64,000 nt of DNA from Roseateles oligotrophus (GCF_025717515.1 NZ_JAJIRN010000007.1:372001-436000); one strand, 5' to 3'. Counted from the first letter of the stretch, positions 9,674-18,790 are shown. The notes: generated by a model from the letters alone, not told the origin. Numbers and translations are program-made.

Positions 9674-9910
9674 GTGGCTGAGAAACGTCCGGCGTGGAAG
9701 CGCATGAGTCAAAACGAACTAGAGCGCGAGAGCGCGCTGGTGCGAGCCAAAGAGCGCGCGCTGCGCGAGCGGCTGCGGCGGCGCGAGCAGTTGTCGGGCG
9801 ATCAGCAGGACCCGCTGCATCTGCGCAGGGTCGAGCAGTTGCGGCTGCAAGTTGAAGCGCTTGGGGGCGCTGCGCAGGCCTTGCGTCACCGCGCGCAGCC
9901 GCGCCGCTGA
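9674..9910 (+). CDS. Small charged coiled-coil hypothetical protein
   Basis: A GTG start is preceded by AAGGGGAG at good spacing and opens a 78-residue frame rich in Arg, Glu and Leu (ELERESALVRAKERALRERL), predicted as one long helix or coiled coil. No family is recognised. The same frame is open further upstream (to 9404), but that part lacks any protein-like pattern. It converges on the DUF349 gene with a 34-base gap. The strong ribosome site is the main support; the charged composition could also be a by-product of G+C bias. Confidence 0.4.
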   Translation: MAEKRPAWKRMSQNELERESALVRAKERALRERLRRREQLSGDQQDPLHLRRVEQLRLQVEALGGAAQALRHRAQPRR

Positions 9911-9944
9911 ATTGAGCGACGGGCTGCGGCGATGCCGGGCCGAC

Positions 9945-12854
9945 TCAGGCGCCGAAAGTGCCGGCCGGCGCCTTGGACAGCGCTGCGATGACCGCGTGAA
10001 GCCGCTGGGCTTGGGCAGGCGTGCAGTTGTTCGCTCGCAAGCCGGTGCTCAGCCAGGCAGCCTGTTGCAGTGCGCCCTGCTGGCTTGAGGCCCGACCTTC
10101 CAGCACGTCCTTCATCGTCTTGAGCTTCAATAAACGGCGGGCCGCCTGCATGGCCTCGGACGCCGGCATATCCAGCGCGGCCTCCAATTGCAAAAGCAAG
10201 TCGTCAAGATCGACCTTGGCCGGCGCGCGCTGCGTCAAGGCCAAGTCCCAACCGGCGGGCAGAGCGGGAAGGGCGGCCCAGCGGGTGGCGAAATCAAGCT
10301 CGTCGGCACCATCTGAACCGTCGGGCTGCTGGCCTTCTTTGGACTCGCACAGCCGCAGCTTGGCGGACAGCGCCTCGCACTGAGCCTGCCAAATCAATTG
10401 ACCGCGGCCGTCGAGAATTTGCATTGCGGCGGCGTGGGCGGCTTGCAAGCGCGCGTCCAAGGCGTTTGCCACGGCGCGCGGCAACTCGGCACCTTGGCGC
10501 CAAGCTCGGTCCACCTCGGCCAGCGTGCGTCGAATTTCGGCGTCAGGCGTTTCGACCGTCAAGGCGATCAGGCGTTGCAAGCTGGCTTCGTACTCGGCCA
10601 GGCTGCTCGCCTGCGCTTCTTCACGGGCATCAAAGGCGGCCGAGCGCTGCGCGAAGACCGCATCGGTGGCGGCCTTGAAGCGGCTCCACAAGTCGTTCTC
10701 GGTCGGGCGAGCCAGTGCCAGGCTGCGGGCTTGCTCCTGCCACTCGGCTTGCAAGTCACGCACCCTTTGCGTTACGTCGCGCAGCTGCGGGTTCTGCTGC
10801 AGCTCTTGCAGCAAGGCCTCGGCGCGCTTGATCAACAGCTCGCGCTGTGCCTCGGCGGCACGGCGGGCTTGCTGCAAGGGCAATTCGATGCGGTCCAGGC
10901 TGGCGCGCTGGCGCTGCAGCAGGGCTTCGCGATTGGCCATCGGTACGGTGTGCTCGACCGGCCCCAGCTGGCGCCAGGCCAGTTGAAAGGCGGACAGGGC
11001 GCGCAGGCATTCCTTCCATTGCGCGCTGGCGGCTTCGCCGGCGGCGTCGGCGCTGGCCTCGGGCAAGGCGTCGAGCTGGTCCAAGAGCAGCTCGCGGCTG
11101 GCCAAGTTCGCTTCGCGGGCGATCTTGAGCTCGGCCAATTGCGCCGCCACCGGCTGGTTGGCGATTTGCAAGGCAGCGTCAAAGCGCTGCCATAGCGCCT
11201 GGCCCGCGCCGGCACTCAGGCGATCAACTTCCTTCCAGCGTTTGCGCAAGGCCTGGATGGCCTCACGCTGAGCCTTCAGATTGAGCTTGGCTGGCTTGAC
11301 GGGTGCGCTTGGAGCTACAGCTTCGCCGTCGGCTGTGGCTTCGGCCACTGTGTCGTCGGCGGGCTCAGCGGCCACATTGGGCTGTGCCTCGGCCGGCGCG
11401 GCAGCGGCCTGAGCGGCGGCGGTGGCTTCGGCAAGGCTTTCGGCCTCGGCCACCAAGGCGTCGAGTGCGCGTGCGCCGCCCCATTGCTCCCAGTCCCGCA
11501 GGCGATTGCGTTCGGCCAGCAAGGGCAGGTGGCGCTCGCGCAGAGCCTCCGCCAGCGAGGCGGGATCGACGCCCTGCAGCAGGTCATCAATTTGCAGCAG
11601 CTTTTGCTGCATATCGCTCAAGAGCCCGGCCGCTTGATCGGCCTCGGCCTGCTCCAGAATGGTTTGGAATTGCGCGGTTTGCTCGGGGCTGGCGCTGCTC
11701 AGGCTGGGCCGCTTGTTGCGTGCTTCGGCGCTGCGCTTGGGCTTCGGCGAGGCCTCGGTTTGAGCGGCCGGCTGATCATCCAGCTGAGCCGGCGCGTGGG
11801 CGCGCAGCCATTGCTCGAAGCGCTGATTCAACAGGCGAGACAGGCTGGCGTCCGCCACGGGTTCCATCAACTGCCACTGCTGTTTGATGGACGGGGTGCT
11901 TGGCGCTGTTGGCGCTGTTGCCTCAGGCGAGCCGGCTTCTGGGTCGACGTCGAGTTTGGTTTCGGCTGCCGGTGCGGCATCGGCCGAGTCCAGCGCTGCG
12001 AGCCAAGTCAAACGTGCCTCGGTTTGCTGGAGCGCTTGCAAGGCCTCGCCGACGTTTCCGACCAAAGCGATATGAGCGGCGCTGCCGGCCGCCGCGCTAA
12101 GGTCCGGGCAGCGCTGTTGCAATTGCTGCAGGCCTTGGGCTTGTGCGCTCAAGTCATCCTTGAGGCCCGCAGCGGCCGCTTGCTCGGCGGCTTCCGCCCA
12201 AGTGTTGAGTGATTGGGTGGCGTCGGCGGTCCAGCGTTGCAGCGCTTGCTCGAGTTCGCTGCGCTGGCGCAAATTGCTGTTCAAGGCCCCGCTCAGGCCT
12301 CGGAACTGCTCAATCTGAGCCGGTTCCAAGAGTTCGGGATCGAGTGCTTGCCAGTCGCGGTCCAGGCTGACCAAAACGTTGATGGCCAAATGCGGCTCGG
12401 CGCTCAGCGCGGTGGCGCTGGCAATCAAGGTTTGCGCTTGCGCGCGGGCCTCGCGCCTGGCAACGGCGGCTTCGAGGCGCGTCTTGGCGACCCGGTGCAC
12501 GCGTCGGTCATGGCTGCGGAATTCGCGCTCGGCCTGCTTCAGGGCGGCTTCGCCGGTGAGAGCTTCTACGGCGGCGAGTTTGATGTCCAGCAAAGGGGCA
12601 GTTTGAGCCAGGGTCAGCAAGGCGGCGTCGTCGCCCATGGCGGCTTGCAGGCGGGGCGCCCAGTCGGCCTTGGCGGCTTTTACGGCCTCCAATTTCTGGC
12701 TCTTTTGCGCGGCTTTTTGCTCCACTGCGCGTTCGGCCTGGGCCGCCTGGGCCTGTGCGTTCGCTGTCTGCTTGCCCTTTGACTTGGCGGCAGACGGGGT
12801 GGCCGTGGCGTCGGCGGATTTGCGCCCGAATTTCTTGAAGATCCAGCTCAGCAT
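9945..12854 (-). CDS. DUF349 domain-containing protein
   Basis: A 969-residue, very Ala/Gln/Glu/Leu-rich helical protein. Several DUF349 repeats (about 70 residues each, with a conserved LRKRWKEV or LQAEWQEQ core and F/WxRF) occupy roughly residues 540-860. The N-terminus (MLSWIFKKFG followed by a Lys/Ala-rich segment) is non-secretory. The ATG at 12854 is chosen because the residues upstream are Arg-rich and out of character; no strong ribosome site is seen. DUF349 proteins are widespread in Betaproteobacteria and their role is not established. The gene appears to stand alone. Confidence 0.85.
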   Translation of the reverse strand: MLSWIFKKFGRKSADATATPSAAKSKGKQTANAQAQAAQAERAVEQKAAQKSQKLEAVKAAKADWAPRLQAAMGDDAALLTLAQTAPLLDIKLAAVEALTGEAALKQAEREFRSHDRRVHRVAKTRLEAAVARREARAQAQTLIASATALSAEPHLAINVLVSLDRDWQALDPELLEPAQIEQFRGLSGALNSNLRQRSELEQALQRWTADATQSLNTWAEAAEQAAAAGLKDDLSAQAQGLQQLQQRCPDLSAAAGSAAHIALVGNVGEALQALQQTEARLTWLAALDSADAAPAAETKLDVDPEAGSPEATAPTAPSTPSIKQQWQLMEPVADASLSRLLNQRFEQWLRAHAPAQLDDQPAAQTEASPKPKRSAEARNKRPSLSSASPEQTAQFQTILEQAEADQAAGLLSDMQQKLLQIDDLLQGVDPASLAEALRERHLPLLAERNRLRDWEQWGGARALDALVAEAESLAEATAAAQAAAAPAEAQPNVAAEPADDTVAEATADGEAVAPSAPVKPAKLNLKAQREAIQALRKRWKEVDRLSAGAGQALWQRFDAALQIANQPVAAQLAELKIAREANLASRELLLDQLDALPEASADAAGEAASAQWKECLRALSAFQLAWRQLGPVEHTVPMANREALLQRQRASLDRIELPLQQARRAAEAQRELLIKRAEALLQELQQNPQLRDVTQRVRDLQAEWQEQARSLALARPTENDLWSRFKAATDAVFAQRSAAFDAREEAQASSLAEYEASLQRLIALTVETPDAEIRRTLAEVDRAWRQGAELPRAVANALDARLQAAHAAAMQILDGRGQLIWQAQCEALSAKLRLCESKEGQQPDGSDGADELDFATRWAALPALPAGWDLALTQRAPAKVDLDDLLLQLEAALDMPASEAMQAARRLLKLKTMKDVLEGRASSQQGALQQAAWLSTGLRANNCTPAQAQRLHAVIAALSKAPAGTFGA

Positions 12855-13064
12855 GTGGTCGCGGCGGTAGCCGCCGGTCAGTTTTGGGGTGTGTTGTTGG
12901 ACGCGCATCGCGCGCGTCGCCGCCCGGAGTGTAGGCGGACGGCCGTTTAGCACCCCTCTGACGCGGTTTTCGACCGAAGCGCGCCTTGCCTCGGGCGGCG
13001 CCGGCATGGGACGAGGCCGGTTCGCTGGGCTGACCCTCCCAGCTTGAGACCAGGCCTGCCGGGC

Positions 13065-14276
13065 CTACTGCTTGACCAGACTCAGCATGTCGCGCTGCGC
13101 CAGCTTGACCAGCCCCAAGACCTCCGCATGGTAGGCCGTGGGGTCGGCGATGGCGCTGGTGAATACAAACTGCACGTCGGCTCCGGTGCCGCCCAGCGTG
13201 GTGCCGAGCAGCGCGCCCATCAGGCCGCGCTCCTTCTGAGCGGGCGCCTCGACGTAGAAGGACTCCGTACCGCCCAGCAGTGACTCCGCCAGCGTGACGA
13301 CGACATCGCCGTCTTTGGCCGGACTGGCGCTTTTGCCGAAATTGGCCGTGTAGCCGCCGGGGGCGGACTCCCCCTTGGGCGAGGCCGCCGCCGTGCGGAA
13401 GGCAATGCGCGACTGCCCAGCCAGCAGGCCGACCTGGGCATAGGCGTTGGCCTTGTAGGTCGAGATGATCTTGTCGGCTTCTTTGTCGCGCTGCTCGCGG
13501 CTCTTGTACTGCGGGCCCACGGTGTAGGCAATTTGCCGCTCGCCGGGTTGGTAGCTTTGCGTGGTCGCGGCCTTGGTCGAGCCGAGTGTGATCACGTAGC
13601 TGGCCTTGACGATATGGGCATTCAATTCCTTGGCCAGCGCCACCTCCAGGCCCGGCAATTCATAGATTTCTCCGGTGCGGGTATTGGAGGGGCCGCCCTC
13701 GGTGGAACTCTTTTGTCCCCAGCCCGAAACCCAGTCCTTGATCAGCGTTTTCAACTGGACGCTGAACTTGCCCGTCTCGGCGTTGTAAGGCAGGTAGGGC
13801 TTCAAGCCACTGGCGCCGACGAGCATCACGTCGCCGTCCATATTGGCGAACTTTGAGTAGTTGGAGATGCCCGCCAGCGCCGTTATTTTCTGATAGCCGG
13901 GGCTGGCCAGCACGGTGGCCTCGGGCAAGACCTCATAGCCATTGGCCTGCAGGTCATCGCGCAGCTGCTGGTAGATGTCATCGCTAATTGCGGCCAGCAG
14001 TTTGAGGTCGAAGACCGGCATTTGCAAGGTGGCGGAGGTGTCGGTCTTGTTGGCGAAGAGGCCGCTGGTGTTGGTCTTCTCGCCGCCTGTCGACGCTTGA
14101 AAGGACAGCAGCACATTGGTGATGGCCACCCGTTTGTTGCCGGCGAGCCGCGCCGCGTTGCTGTCGGTCAGCTCGACCTTGGCTTGTGGGGCGGGAGCTT
14201 GCGCGCCGGCCCATGTGCAAACCAAAAGAGCAGCGACAGAAAGCGCTGTTTTGAAGACAAGGGTTGAGGCAGGCAT
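13065..14276 (-). CDS. Exported protein of unknown function
   Basis: The 403-residue product has a clear signal peptide (MPASTLVFKT, hydrophobic core, AGAQA cleavage near residue 26) and a GGAG ribosome site before the ATG. The mature part has alternating strand-like segments (KRVAITNVLLSFQ, GDVMLVGASGL, ASYVITLGS) suggestive of a periplasmic or outer-membrane-associated beta-rich protein. I do not recognise a family. It lies 110 bases downstream of the ECF sigma factor on the same strand, so it may be co-transcribed with it or be one of its targets. It is intact, with no frameshift. Confidence 0.7.
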   Translation of the reverse strand: MPASTLVFKTALSVAALLVCTWAGAQAPAPQAKVELTDSNAARLAGNKRVAITNVLLSFQASTGGEKTNTSGLFANKTDTSATLQMPVFDLKLLAAISDDIYQQLRDDLQANGYEVLPEATVLASPGYQKITALAGISNYSKFANMDGDVMLVGASGLKPYLPYNAETGKFSVQLKTLIKDWVSGWGQKSSTEGGPSNTRTGEIYELPGLEVALAKELNAHIVKASYVITLGSTKAATTQSYQPGERQIAYTVGPQYKSREQRDKEADKIISTYKANAYAQVGLLAGQSRIAFRTAAASPKGESAPGGYTANFGKSASPAKDGDVVVTLAESLLGGTESFYVEAPAQKERGLMGALLGTTLGGTGADVQFVFTSAIADPTAYHAEVLGLVKLAQRDMLSLVKQ

Positions 14277-14386
14277 AGAGGCTCCGTGGGTTCAGGTGAA
14301 ACTGGAGCGGCGTATTTGCTACCCCATACCCAACTACGCAACAAACTCGGTCCAAACGGCTCATTCACCTCTTTATTCAGCCAGCC

Positions 14387-14998
14387 TCAGCGCTGCGCCA
14401 ACTCCCGGTGCAACCAGGCCCGGGCCATGGTCCAGTCACGTTTCACGGTTGCCGCTGAGATGGCCAGCAAGTCGGCGATCTCGTCAATCTCCAGCCCGCC
14501 AAAAAACTTCAGCTCGACCACCTTGGCGGCGCGGGCATCGATCAGCTCGAAGGCCAGCAAGGCCTCGTGCACCTGCACCACCTCGCTGTTGATGCTCTGG
14601 CCGATTTCCTCGGCCTCGGTCAAGTTCAGGGACACCAACTCGGCCTCGCGTTTGGCTGCTTGTTTGGCGATCGCATGGTTGACCAGAATGCGCCGCATCA
14701 TCAGCGCGGCCACGCCCATGAAGTGGGCTCGGCTTTGCCAATCGGTGCGGGTCTGCTCCTTGAGGCGAAACCAGGCCTCATGGGTGAGTGCGGTGGCGCT
14801 GAGCGTGTGGCCGGCCGACTCCTTGCGCATCTGCGCGGACGCGGCGCGCTTGAGTTCGCCGTAGAGTGCGGTGAATACCTGGTTGACGGCCTGTGCCGAG
14901 TTCGCCGGGCTTGCCGCATGTTCCGAGCTTGCCGACGCGCCGCCGTCCAGCTGTTGCAACCACAGCGTCAAATCAGCGCAGGCGGGGTTTGTTTCCAT
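14387..14998 (-). CDS. ECF sigma factor of the kinase-associated type (TIGR02999-like)
   Basis: From the ATG at 14998 the product is 203 residues. Sigma region 2 spans about 40-115 (THEAWFRL, then RRILVNHAIAKQAAKR) and region 4 about 145-198 with a helix-turn-helix (EIADLLAISAATVKRDW). In ordinary ECF factors the residues before LxxEAF are acidic (DAED-like) and contact the beta-prime clamp. Here they are S67-A-T-A, with no acid and two phosphorylatable residues. This matches what is known of ECF factors that are switched on by phosphorylation (the EcfP/PknT pair of Vibrio). A Ser/Thr kinase gene is divergent 88 bases away. No anti-sigma gene is present. The frame is open upstream to 15154 but overlaps the kinase start. 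Confidence 0.88.
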   Translation of the reverse strand: METNPACADLTLWLQQLDGGASASSEHAASPANSAQAVNQVFTALYGELKRAASAQMRKESAGHTLSATALTHEAWFRLKEQTRTDWQSRAHFMGVAALMMRRILVNHAIAKQAAKREAELVSLNLTEAEEIGQSINSEVVQVHEALLAFELIDARAAKVVELKFFGGLEIDEIADLLAISAATVKRDWTMARAWLHRELAQR

Positions 14999-15003
14999 TG
15001 GGT

Positions 15004-15081
15004 CGATTGTGTGGCCGACCGGGCTTTCCCGAACAGAGGGCTTGTGCGGATGGGGTCGGCGCGTAGACCGCCGCACAATCG
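15004..15081. promoter_or_regulatory. Symmetric CACAATCG elements before both divergent start codons
   Basis: Each gene of the divergent sigma/kinase pair is preceded by CACAATCG, then five bases, then ATG (minus strand 15011-15004; plus strand 15074-15081). Together they form a perfect 8-bp inverted repeat across the intergenic region. They could be matched operator half-sites or -10-like elements of leaderless transcripts. The sequence alone does not decide. Confidence 0.5.
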
Positions 15082-15086
15082 CGCTC

Positions 15087-17825
15087 ATGCCCTCTTCAGC
15101 GCCCTCTTCAGCCCCTTCTTCGAAGCCTGTCTCCAGCGCCTGGCCTGCCATCAAGGCCTTGTTCGAACGGGCGCTTGAGCAGCCGCAGGCGCAGCGCGAG
15201 GCCTGGGTACGCGATCAGGCCGCGAGCGACGCCGACGCCTCGCTGAGAGACGAGGTCTTGTCGCTATTGGCGCATCACCGCGATGCGACCGGCGGGTCGG
15301 AGTTTTTGGCCGAGTCGGCCGCGCAGAGCCTGGCCGGCGGCGCTGCGCAGAGCCTGGCCGGCGGCGCTGCGCAGAGCCTGGCAGACGGCGCTGCGCGCCG
15401 GGGCCAAAGGCTGGGTGCTTGGGAGGTCGTGCGGCCCTTGGGCGCCGGTGGCATGGGCGAGGTGTTCGAAGCACGCCGCGCCGACGGCCAATACCAGGGT
15501 CGGGCGGCGATCAAACTGCTCAAACGCGGCATGGATTCGGTGGCGGTCTTGCAGCGTTTTGCACAAGAGCGCCAAGCGCTGGCGCGCCTGCAGCATCCGC
15601 ATATTGCCGGCCTACTGGACGCCGGCCTGAGCGCCGACGGCCTGCCGTTTTTTGTGATGGAGTATGTCGACGGGCAGCCGCTCGACCTCGCCGCAGCCAA
15701 GCTCCCGGTCGAAGCCCGCCTGGCCTTGTTCTTGCAGCTGACAGACGCGGTCGAGCATGCGCACCGGGCGCTGCTGGTACACCGCGATCTCAAGCCCGGC
15801 AATGTGCTGGTGACGCCCGAGGGTCAGGTCAAGCTCTTGGACTTTGGCATCGCCAAGGCGCTTGATCCGCTCGAAGGTAGTGGTGGCGTCGGCGACGACA
15901 CGACGGTCGGCTCGGCGCGCCCCTTCACACCCAACTACGCCAGCCCCGAGCAGGTGCGCGGCGAGCCCGTCACCACCTCAACCGACATCTATTCGCTCGG
16001 CGTCTTGCTCTATCAATTGCTGACCGGCGTGCGCCCGACCGGCCGGCGCGCCACCACGCCGGCCGAGGCCGCCCGCAGTGTCTTGGACGAGACGCCCACC
16101 CGGCCCAGCGGACTCAGCGAGGATCTGGGCTTGGGCCCGGATTGGCCGAGCACCCGCAAGCGCTTGAGCGGCGATTTGGACAATATTCTGCTGAAGGCAC
16201 TGGAGAAAACGCCGGCCCGCCGCTACGCCTCGGTCGAGGCCTTTGGCGCCGATCTGCGCGCTCATTTGGCCGGTTATCCGGTCTCGGCCCATGCCCCCAG
16301 CCGGGGCTATCTGCTGGGCAAATTCGTGCGCCGCAATCGCCTGCCGGTGGGCTTGGGTCTGCTGGCGGTATTGGCGCTGCTGGGCGGCGCCGCCGCAGCC
16401 ACCTGGCAGGCGCACGAGGCGGCGCGCGCGCGCGATGAGGCGCAGGCCCATCTGGCGCGCATCCGCAACATCACCCGCGAGGTGGTGCTGCGCCACGGCG
16501 ACGCCATCACCCATTTGCCGGGAGGCCTGAAGGTCAAAGAGAGCTTGCTGAAAGACCTGCTCAAGCACCTCGAGCAACTCGCCGCGGAAGGCGGGCAGGA
16601 CAGCAGCGGGCAGGGCAGCGCCTGGCAAGCCGATATTGCGACCGTCTATGCCCGTCTGGCCGATATCGAAGCCGATGACAACGGTGCCTCCTTGAACAAG
16701 GGCGCGGAAGCGCGCGAATTTGCCGATCGAGCCGTGAGCCTGGCCGAGCGGGTCTGGCTGCAGCAGCGCGGCGATGCCGATTTCGTCGGCCTGTATGTGC
16801 AGGCGTTGCAGGTGCAAGCACTCGGCCTGCGGGCGGCCAAGAAGCCGGCCGAGGCTGTGCAGCTGATGGAAAAAGCGCTGGCGCGGCTCGACGAGGCCGA
16901 CGCCGCCGTGCCGGCGGACAAACGCCGGGCGCTGCAGTTGACGCGGGCGGCGGCGCTGCTGCGCATGGGTTTGTTCTACGACAACCAGACCAACGCCAGC
17001 CTGAACAAGCCCGAACTTGGCCTGCAATGGTTGGCCAAGGGTGAGGCCTTGTTGGACCAGTTGGGCCAAGCGGCAAAAGAGCCGCAGTGGCACGAGATCA
17101 GCGCCTCCTTGTACGGCGCTCGTGCGCTGACGTTGGCGCGTGTCAACAAGCTCGCCGAGGCGCGCGTGCAGGCCGAGGCTGCCGTCGCATCGCGCCAGGC
17201 CGCGGCCGCGCTGGCGCCCAACAACACGGCGGTGATAGACGGCGTTGTCAGCGAGGCGGCCAATCTGGGTGTGATCCTGTTGCGCCAGCCCGATGTGGCG
17301 GCCGCGCTGCTGGCGACCCAACTCTCCTGGACGCAATGCGAGCGCCTGGTGCGCGAGGCCGGGCCGGGCAATAAATGGGAAGCCGACTTGCCCCGCGTGG
17401 CCCTGCATCATGGCCGGGCCTTGGTCGAAAACCAGCGCTACGCCGAGGCGCTGCCGGTCGTCAAGCTGGCGCTGGACGGACTCGCGGCGCGGGCCGCCAA
17501 GCAGCCCAGCCCCTATCTGGCGCGCTTGCAGGCTTGGCAAAACCTCTATCTGGCGCGGGCCTTGCACGGCAGCGGCCAAGCGGCGCCGGCCTTGGCCCTG
17601 TTGCACCAATCGGTCACCGTGTTGATGCCAATGGCCGAGGCCGAAAAGGCGCGCGACGCCTTGCTCAACCTCGGCGAGGGTCAGGCCTTGCTGGCGCAAT
17701 GGGAGCCCGCGCAGCGCACGCAATGGCAGGCGCAAGCCAAGCGCAGTTACCAGCGCGCCCATGCGATCACTGCCCTGGCCGGCGACCATGCCCAACGCTA
17801 TCAGGCCTTGGGTGGTGTTTTGTAA
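15087..17825 (+). CDS. Receptor Ser/Thr protein kinase with C-terminal helical repeats
   Basis: 912 residues from the ATG at 15087. A short Ser/Ala N-terminus and a three-copy AAQSLAGG repeat (about 77-102) precede the kinase domain (about 108-390): glycine loop GAGGMGEVFEA (119-129), Lys143 in AAIKLLK, HRDLKPGN (232-239), DFG (252-254) and SPE (286-288). All catalytic residues are present. One transmembrane helix lies at about 419-440, followed by about 470 residues of TPR-like helices, presumably periplasmic. It is a Hanks-type kinase of the kind that pairs with TIGR02999 sigma factors, and that sigma gene is divergent next door. Sigma phosphorylation is an inference. Confidence 0.9.
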   Translation: MPSSAPSSAPSSKPVSSAWPAIKALFERALEQPQAQREAWVRDQAASDADASLRDEVLSLLAHHRDATGGSEFLAESAAQSLAGGAAQSLAGGAAQSLADGAARRGQRLGAWEVVRPLGAGGMGEVFEARRADGQYQGRAAIKLLKRGMDSVAVLQRFAQERQALARLQHPHIAGLLDAGLSADGLPFFVMEYVDGQPLDLAAAKLPVEARLALFLQLTDAVEHAHRALLVHRDLKPGNVLVTPEGQVKLLDFGIAKALDPLEGSGGVGDDTTVGSARPFTPNYASPEQVRGEPVTTSTDIYSLGVLLYQLLTGVRPTGRRATTPAEAARSVLDETPTRPSGLSEDLGLGPDWPSTRKRLSGDLDNILLKALEKTPARRYASVEAFGADLRAHLAGYPVSAHAPSRGYLLGKFVRRNRLPVGLGLLAVLALLGGAAAATWQAHEAARARDEAQAHLARIRNITREVVLRHGDAITHLPGGLKVKESLLKDLLKHLEQLAAEGGQDSSGQGSAWQADIATVYARLADIEADDNGASLNKGAEAREFADRAVSLAERVWLQQRGDADFVGLYVQALQVQALGLRAAKKPAEAVQLMEKALARLDEADAAVPADKRRALQLTRAAALLRMGLFYDNQTNASLNKPELGLQWLAKGEALLDQLGQAAKEPQWHEISASLYGARALTLARVNKLAEARVQAEAAVASRQAAAALAPNNTAVIDGVVSEAANLGVILLRQPDVAAALLATQLSWTQCERLVREAGPGNKWEADLPRVALHHGRALVENQRYAEALPVVKLALDGLAARAAKQPSPYLARLQAWQNLYLARALHGSGQAAPALALLHQSVTVLMPMAEAEKARDALLNLGEGQALLAQWEPAQRTQWQAQAKRSYQRAHAITALAGDHAQRYQALGGVL
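15321..15392 (+). repeat. Three tandem 24-bp repeats inside the kinase gene
   Basis: Two identical copies and a third with two changes encode AAQSLAGG-like octapeptides just before the kinase domain. The in-frame unit length means copy number can change without breaking the gene. Such repeats are prone to slippage, so linker length may vary between strains. Confidence 0.9.
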
Positions 17826-17863
17826 GCGCTGCCGTTTTTGGCCGCGCCTGCGCTTGAGGTTCT

Positions 17864-18586
17864 TTAACGGGCTTGTCCGCTTTTGCACCTGACTTTTTGC
17901 CCATTCGTAGCGCCAATCATGCCGATGCCCGCCAAGACCAGCAACAAGCTGGTCGGTTCTGGGATGTTGTTGCCGCCGCCGCTTGCCCCTGAAGTAACAC
18001 GCCAGCTGCCGGCACCGCGCATGTTTGAAAAGCCTTCGGACAGGCTGGCGTACAGCGGCTCGCTGTGTATGCCGGTCGAGTATTGGCGCAGGTAGTTGCT
18101 GGCGAGAAGCTGCTGGTCGTAACCATCGAAAGCTTCCGTCAATGTCGATGTATAGGGTTCCAGGGTCGGGATCACGACGGCCCCATCGAGGTAAAAGCGC
18201 GCCATCGTCACCTCGCCGCTATTGCCGGTGCTGAGCGCGAGGCCGGTCAAATGGCCGCCCAGGGCCGAACCGGTATTCATGAAGGCGCTGCCGCCGTGAT
18301 ATTTCCAAGACAGGACGTCCGGCAGCAGATTGGCGTTGCAGCCCACATGCACCGGCCCGGCCCCGCAGCCCGCGTTGATCAAGGGGCCGGCGACGGTGAA
18401 TTCAAATTCGATGCCCGAGCCGTCCAGGCCGCCGTAATGAGCCCAGTTGGCCGAGCCCCAGCTATTCGCCCAGTAGGTGATGGGCGCCTTGTAGGTGTAG
18501 GTGACCGAGGCCTGTGCGGGCATCAGGGTGACAAATGTGAGGGCCATTGCGCCGAGCAATTGGGCACCGTTTGTTAGCATTTTCAT
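17864..18586 (-). CDS. PEP-CTERM sorted exported protein
   Basis: A 240-residue protein with an N-terminal signal peptide (MKMLTNGAQL, hydrophobic run, AQAS near residue 27) and a C-terminal sorting tag: the tripeptide PEP in NNIPEPTS, then a hydrophobic helix (LLLVLAGIGMIG) and a basic tail. Such tags direct exosortase/XrtA processing and are common in exopolysaccharide-producing Betaproteobacteria. The middle part is Gly/Ser/Tyr-rich without a recognised domain and has two Cys residues. The start at 18586 was chosen for the signal peptide. It is convergent with the Ser/Thr kinase gene. No exosortase gene is in this window. Confidence 0.82.
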   Translation of the reverse strand: MKMLTNGAQLLGAMALTFVTLMPAQASVTYTYKAPITYWANSWGSANWAHYGGLDGSGIEFEFTVAGPLINAGCGAGPVHVGCNANLLPDVLSWKYHGGSAFMNTGSALGGHLTGLALSTGNSGEVTMARFYLDGAVVIPTLEPYTSTLTEAFDGYDQQLLASNYLRQYSTGIHSEPLYASLSEGFSNMRGAGSWRVTSGASGGGNNIPEPTSLLLVLAGIGMIGATNGQKVRCKSGQAR

Positions 18587-18770
18587 GGTCAGGGTCACTT
18601 TCAAAAGTCGTTGGCAGGTTTTGAGAGTGCAGGCCAGTCGCGCTGGCGCCATCTTTGCGAAGCTCTCTATGCCTTACGACGATGTTCCGACCTAAAAAGC
18701 TCATGCCCCAATAGAAATATTTGTGCCCAGAGGCAGAGGGGGCGAACGGAGCGCCGCGCGTTCATCGCGT

Positions 18771-18790
18771 CACTGTAAACTTATACAGTG
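18771..18790. promoter_or_regulatory. LexA (SOS) box-like palindrome
   Basis: CACTGT and ACAGTG arms frame an A/T-rich centre, giving the exact CTG-N10-CAG form of beta/gamma-proteobacterial LexA sites (CTG 18773-18775, CAG 18786-18788). The ATG of the nuclease gene follows the palindrome directly, so bound repressor would block any promoter here. Initiation must be very close to the start codon (leaderless or nearly so), or a downstream ATG at 18845 is used. Confidence 0.7.

Noticed and set aside
15321-15392. Short repeats resembling a CRISPR array
   Set aside because: The units are directly abutting with no spacers and encode an in-frame octapeptide repeat.
17824-17855. A possible terminator between the kinase and PEP-CTERM genes (AAGCGC/GCGCTT)
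   Set aside because: The stem is only 6 bp with a 20-base loop and no T-run.
15978-17888. A long minus-strand open frame of over 600 codons opposite the Ser/Thr kinase
   Set aside because: Composition is typical of antisense frames and the kinase and its helical repeats on the other strand are clear.
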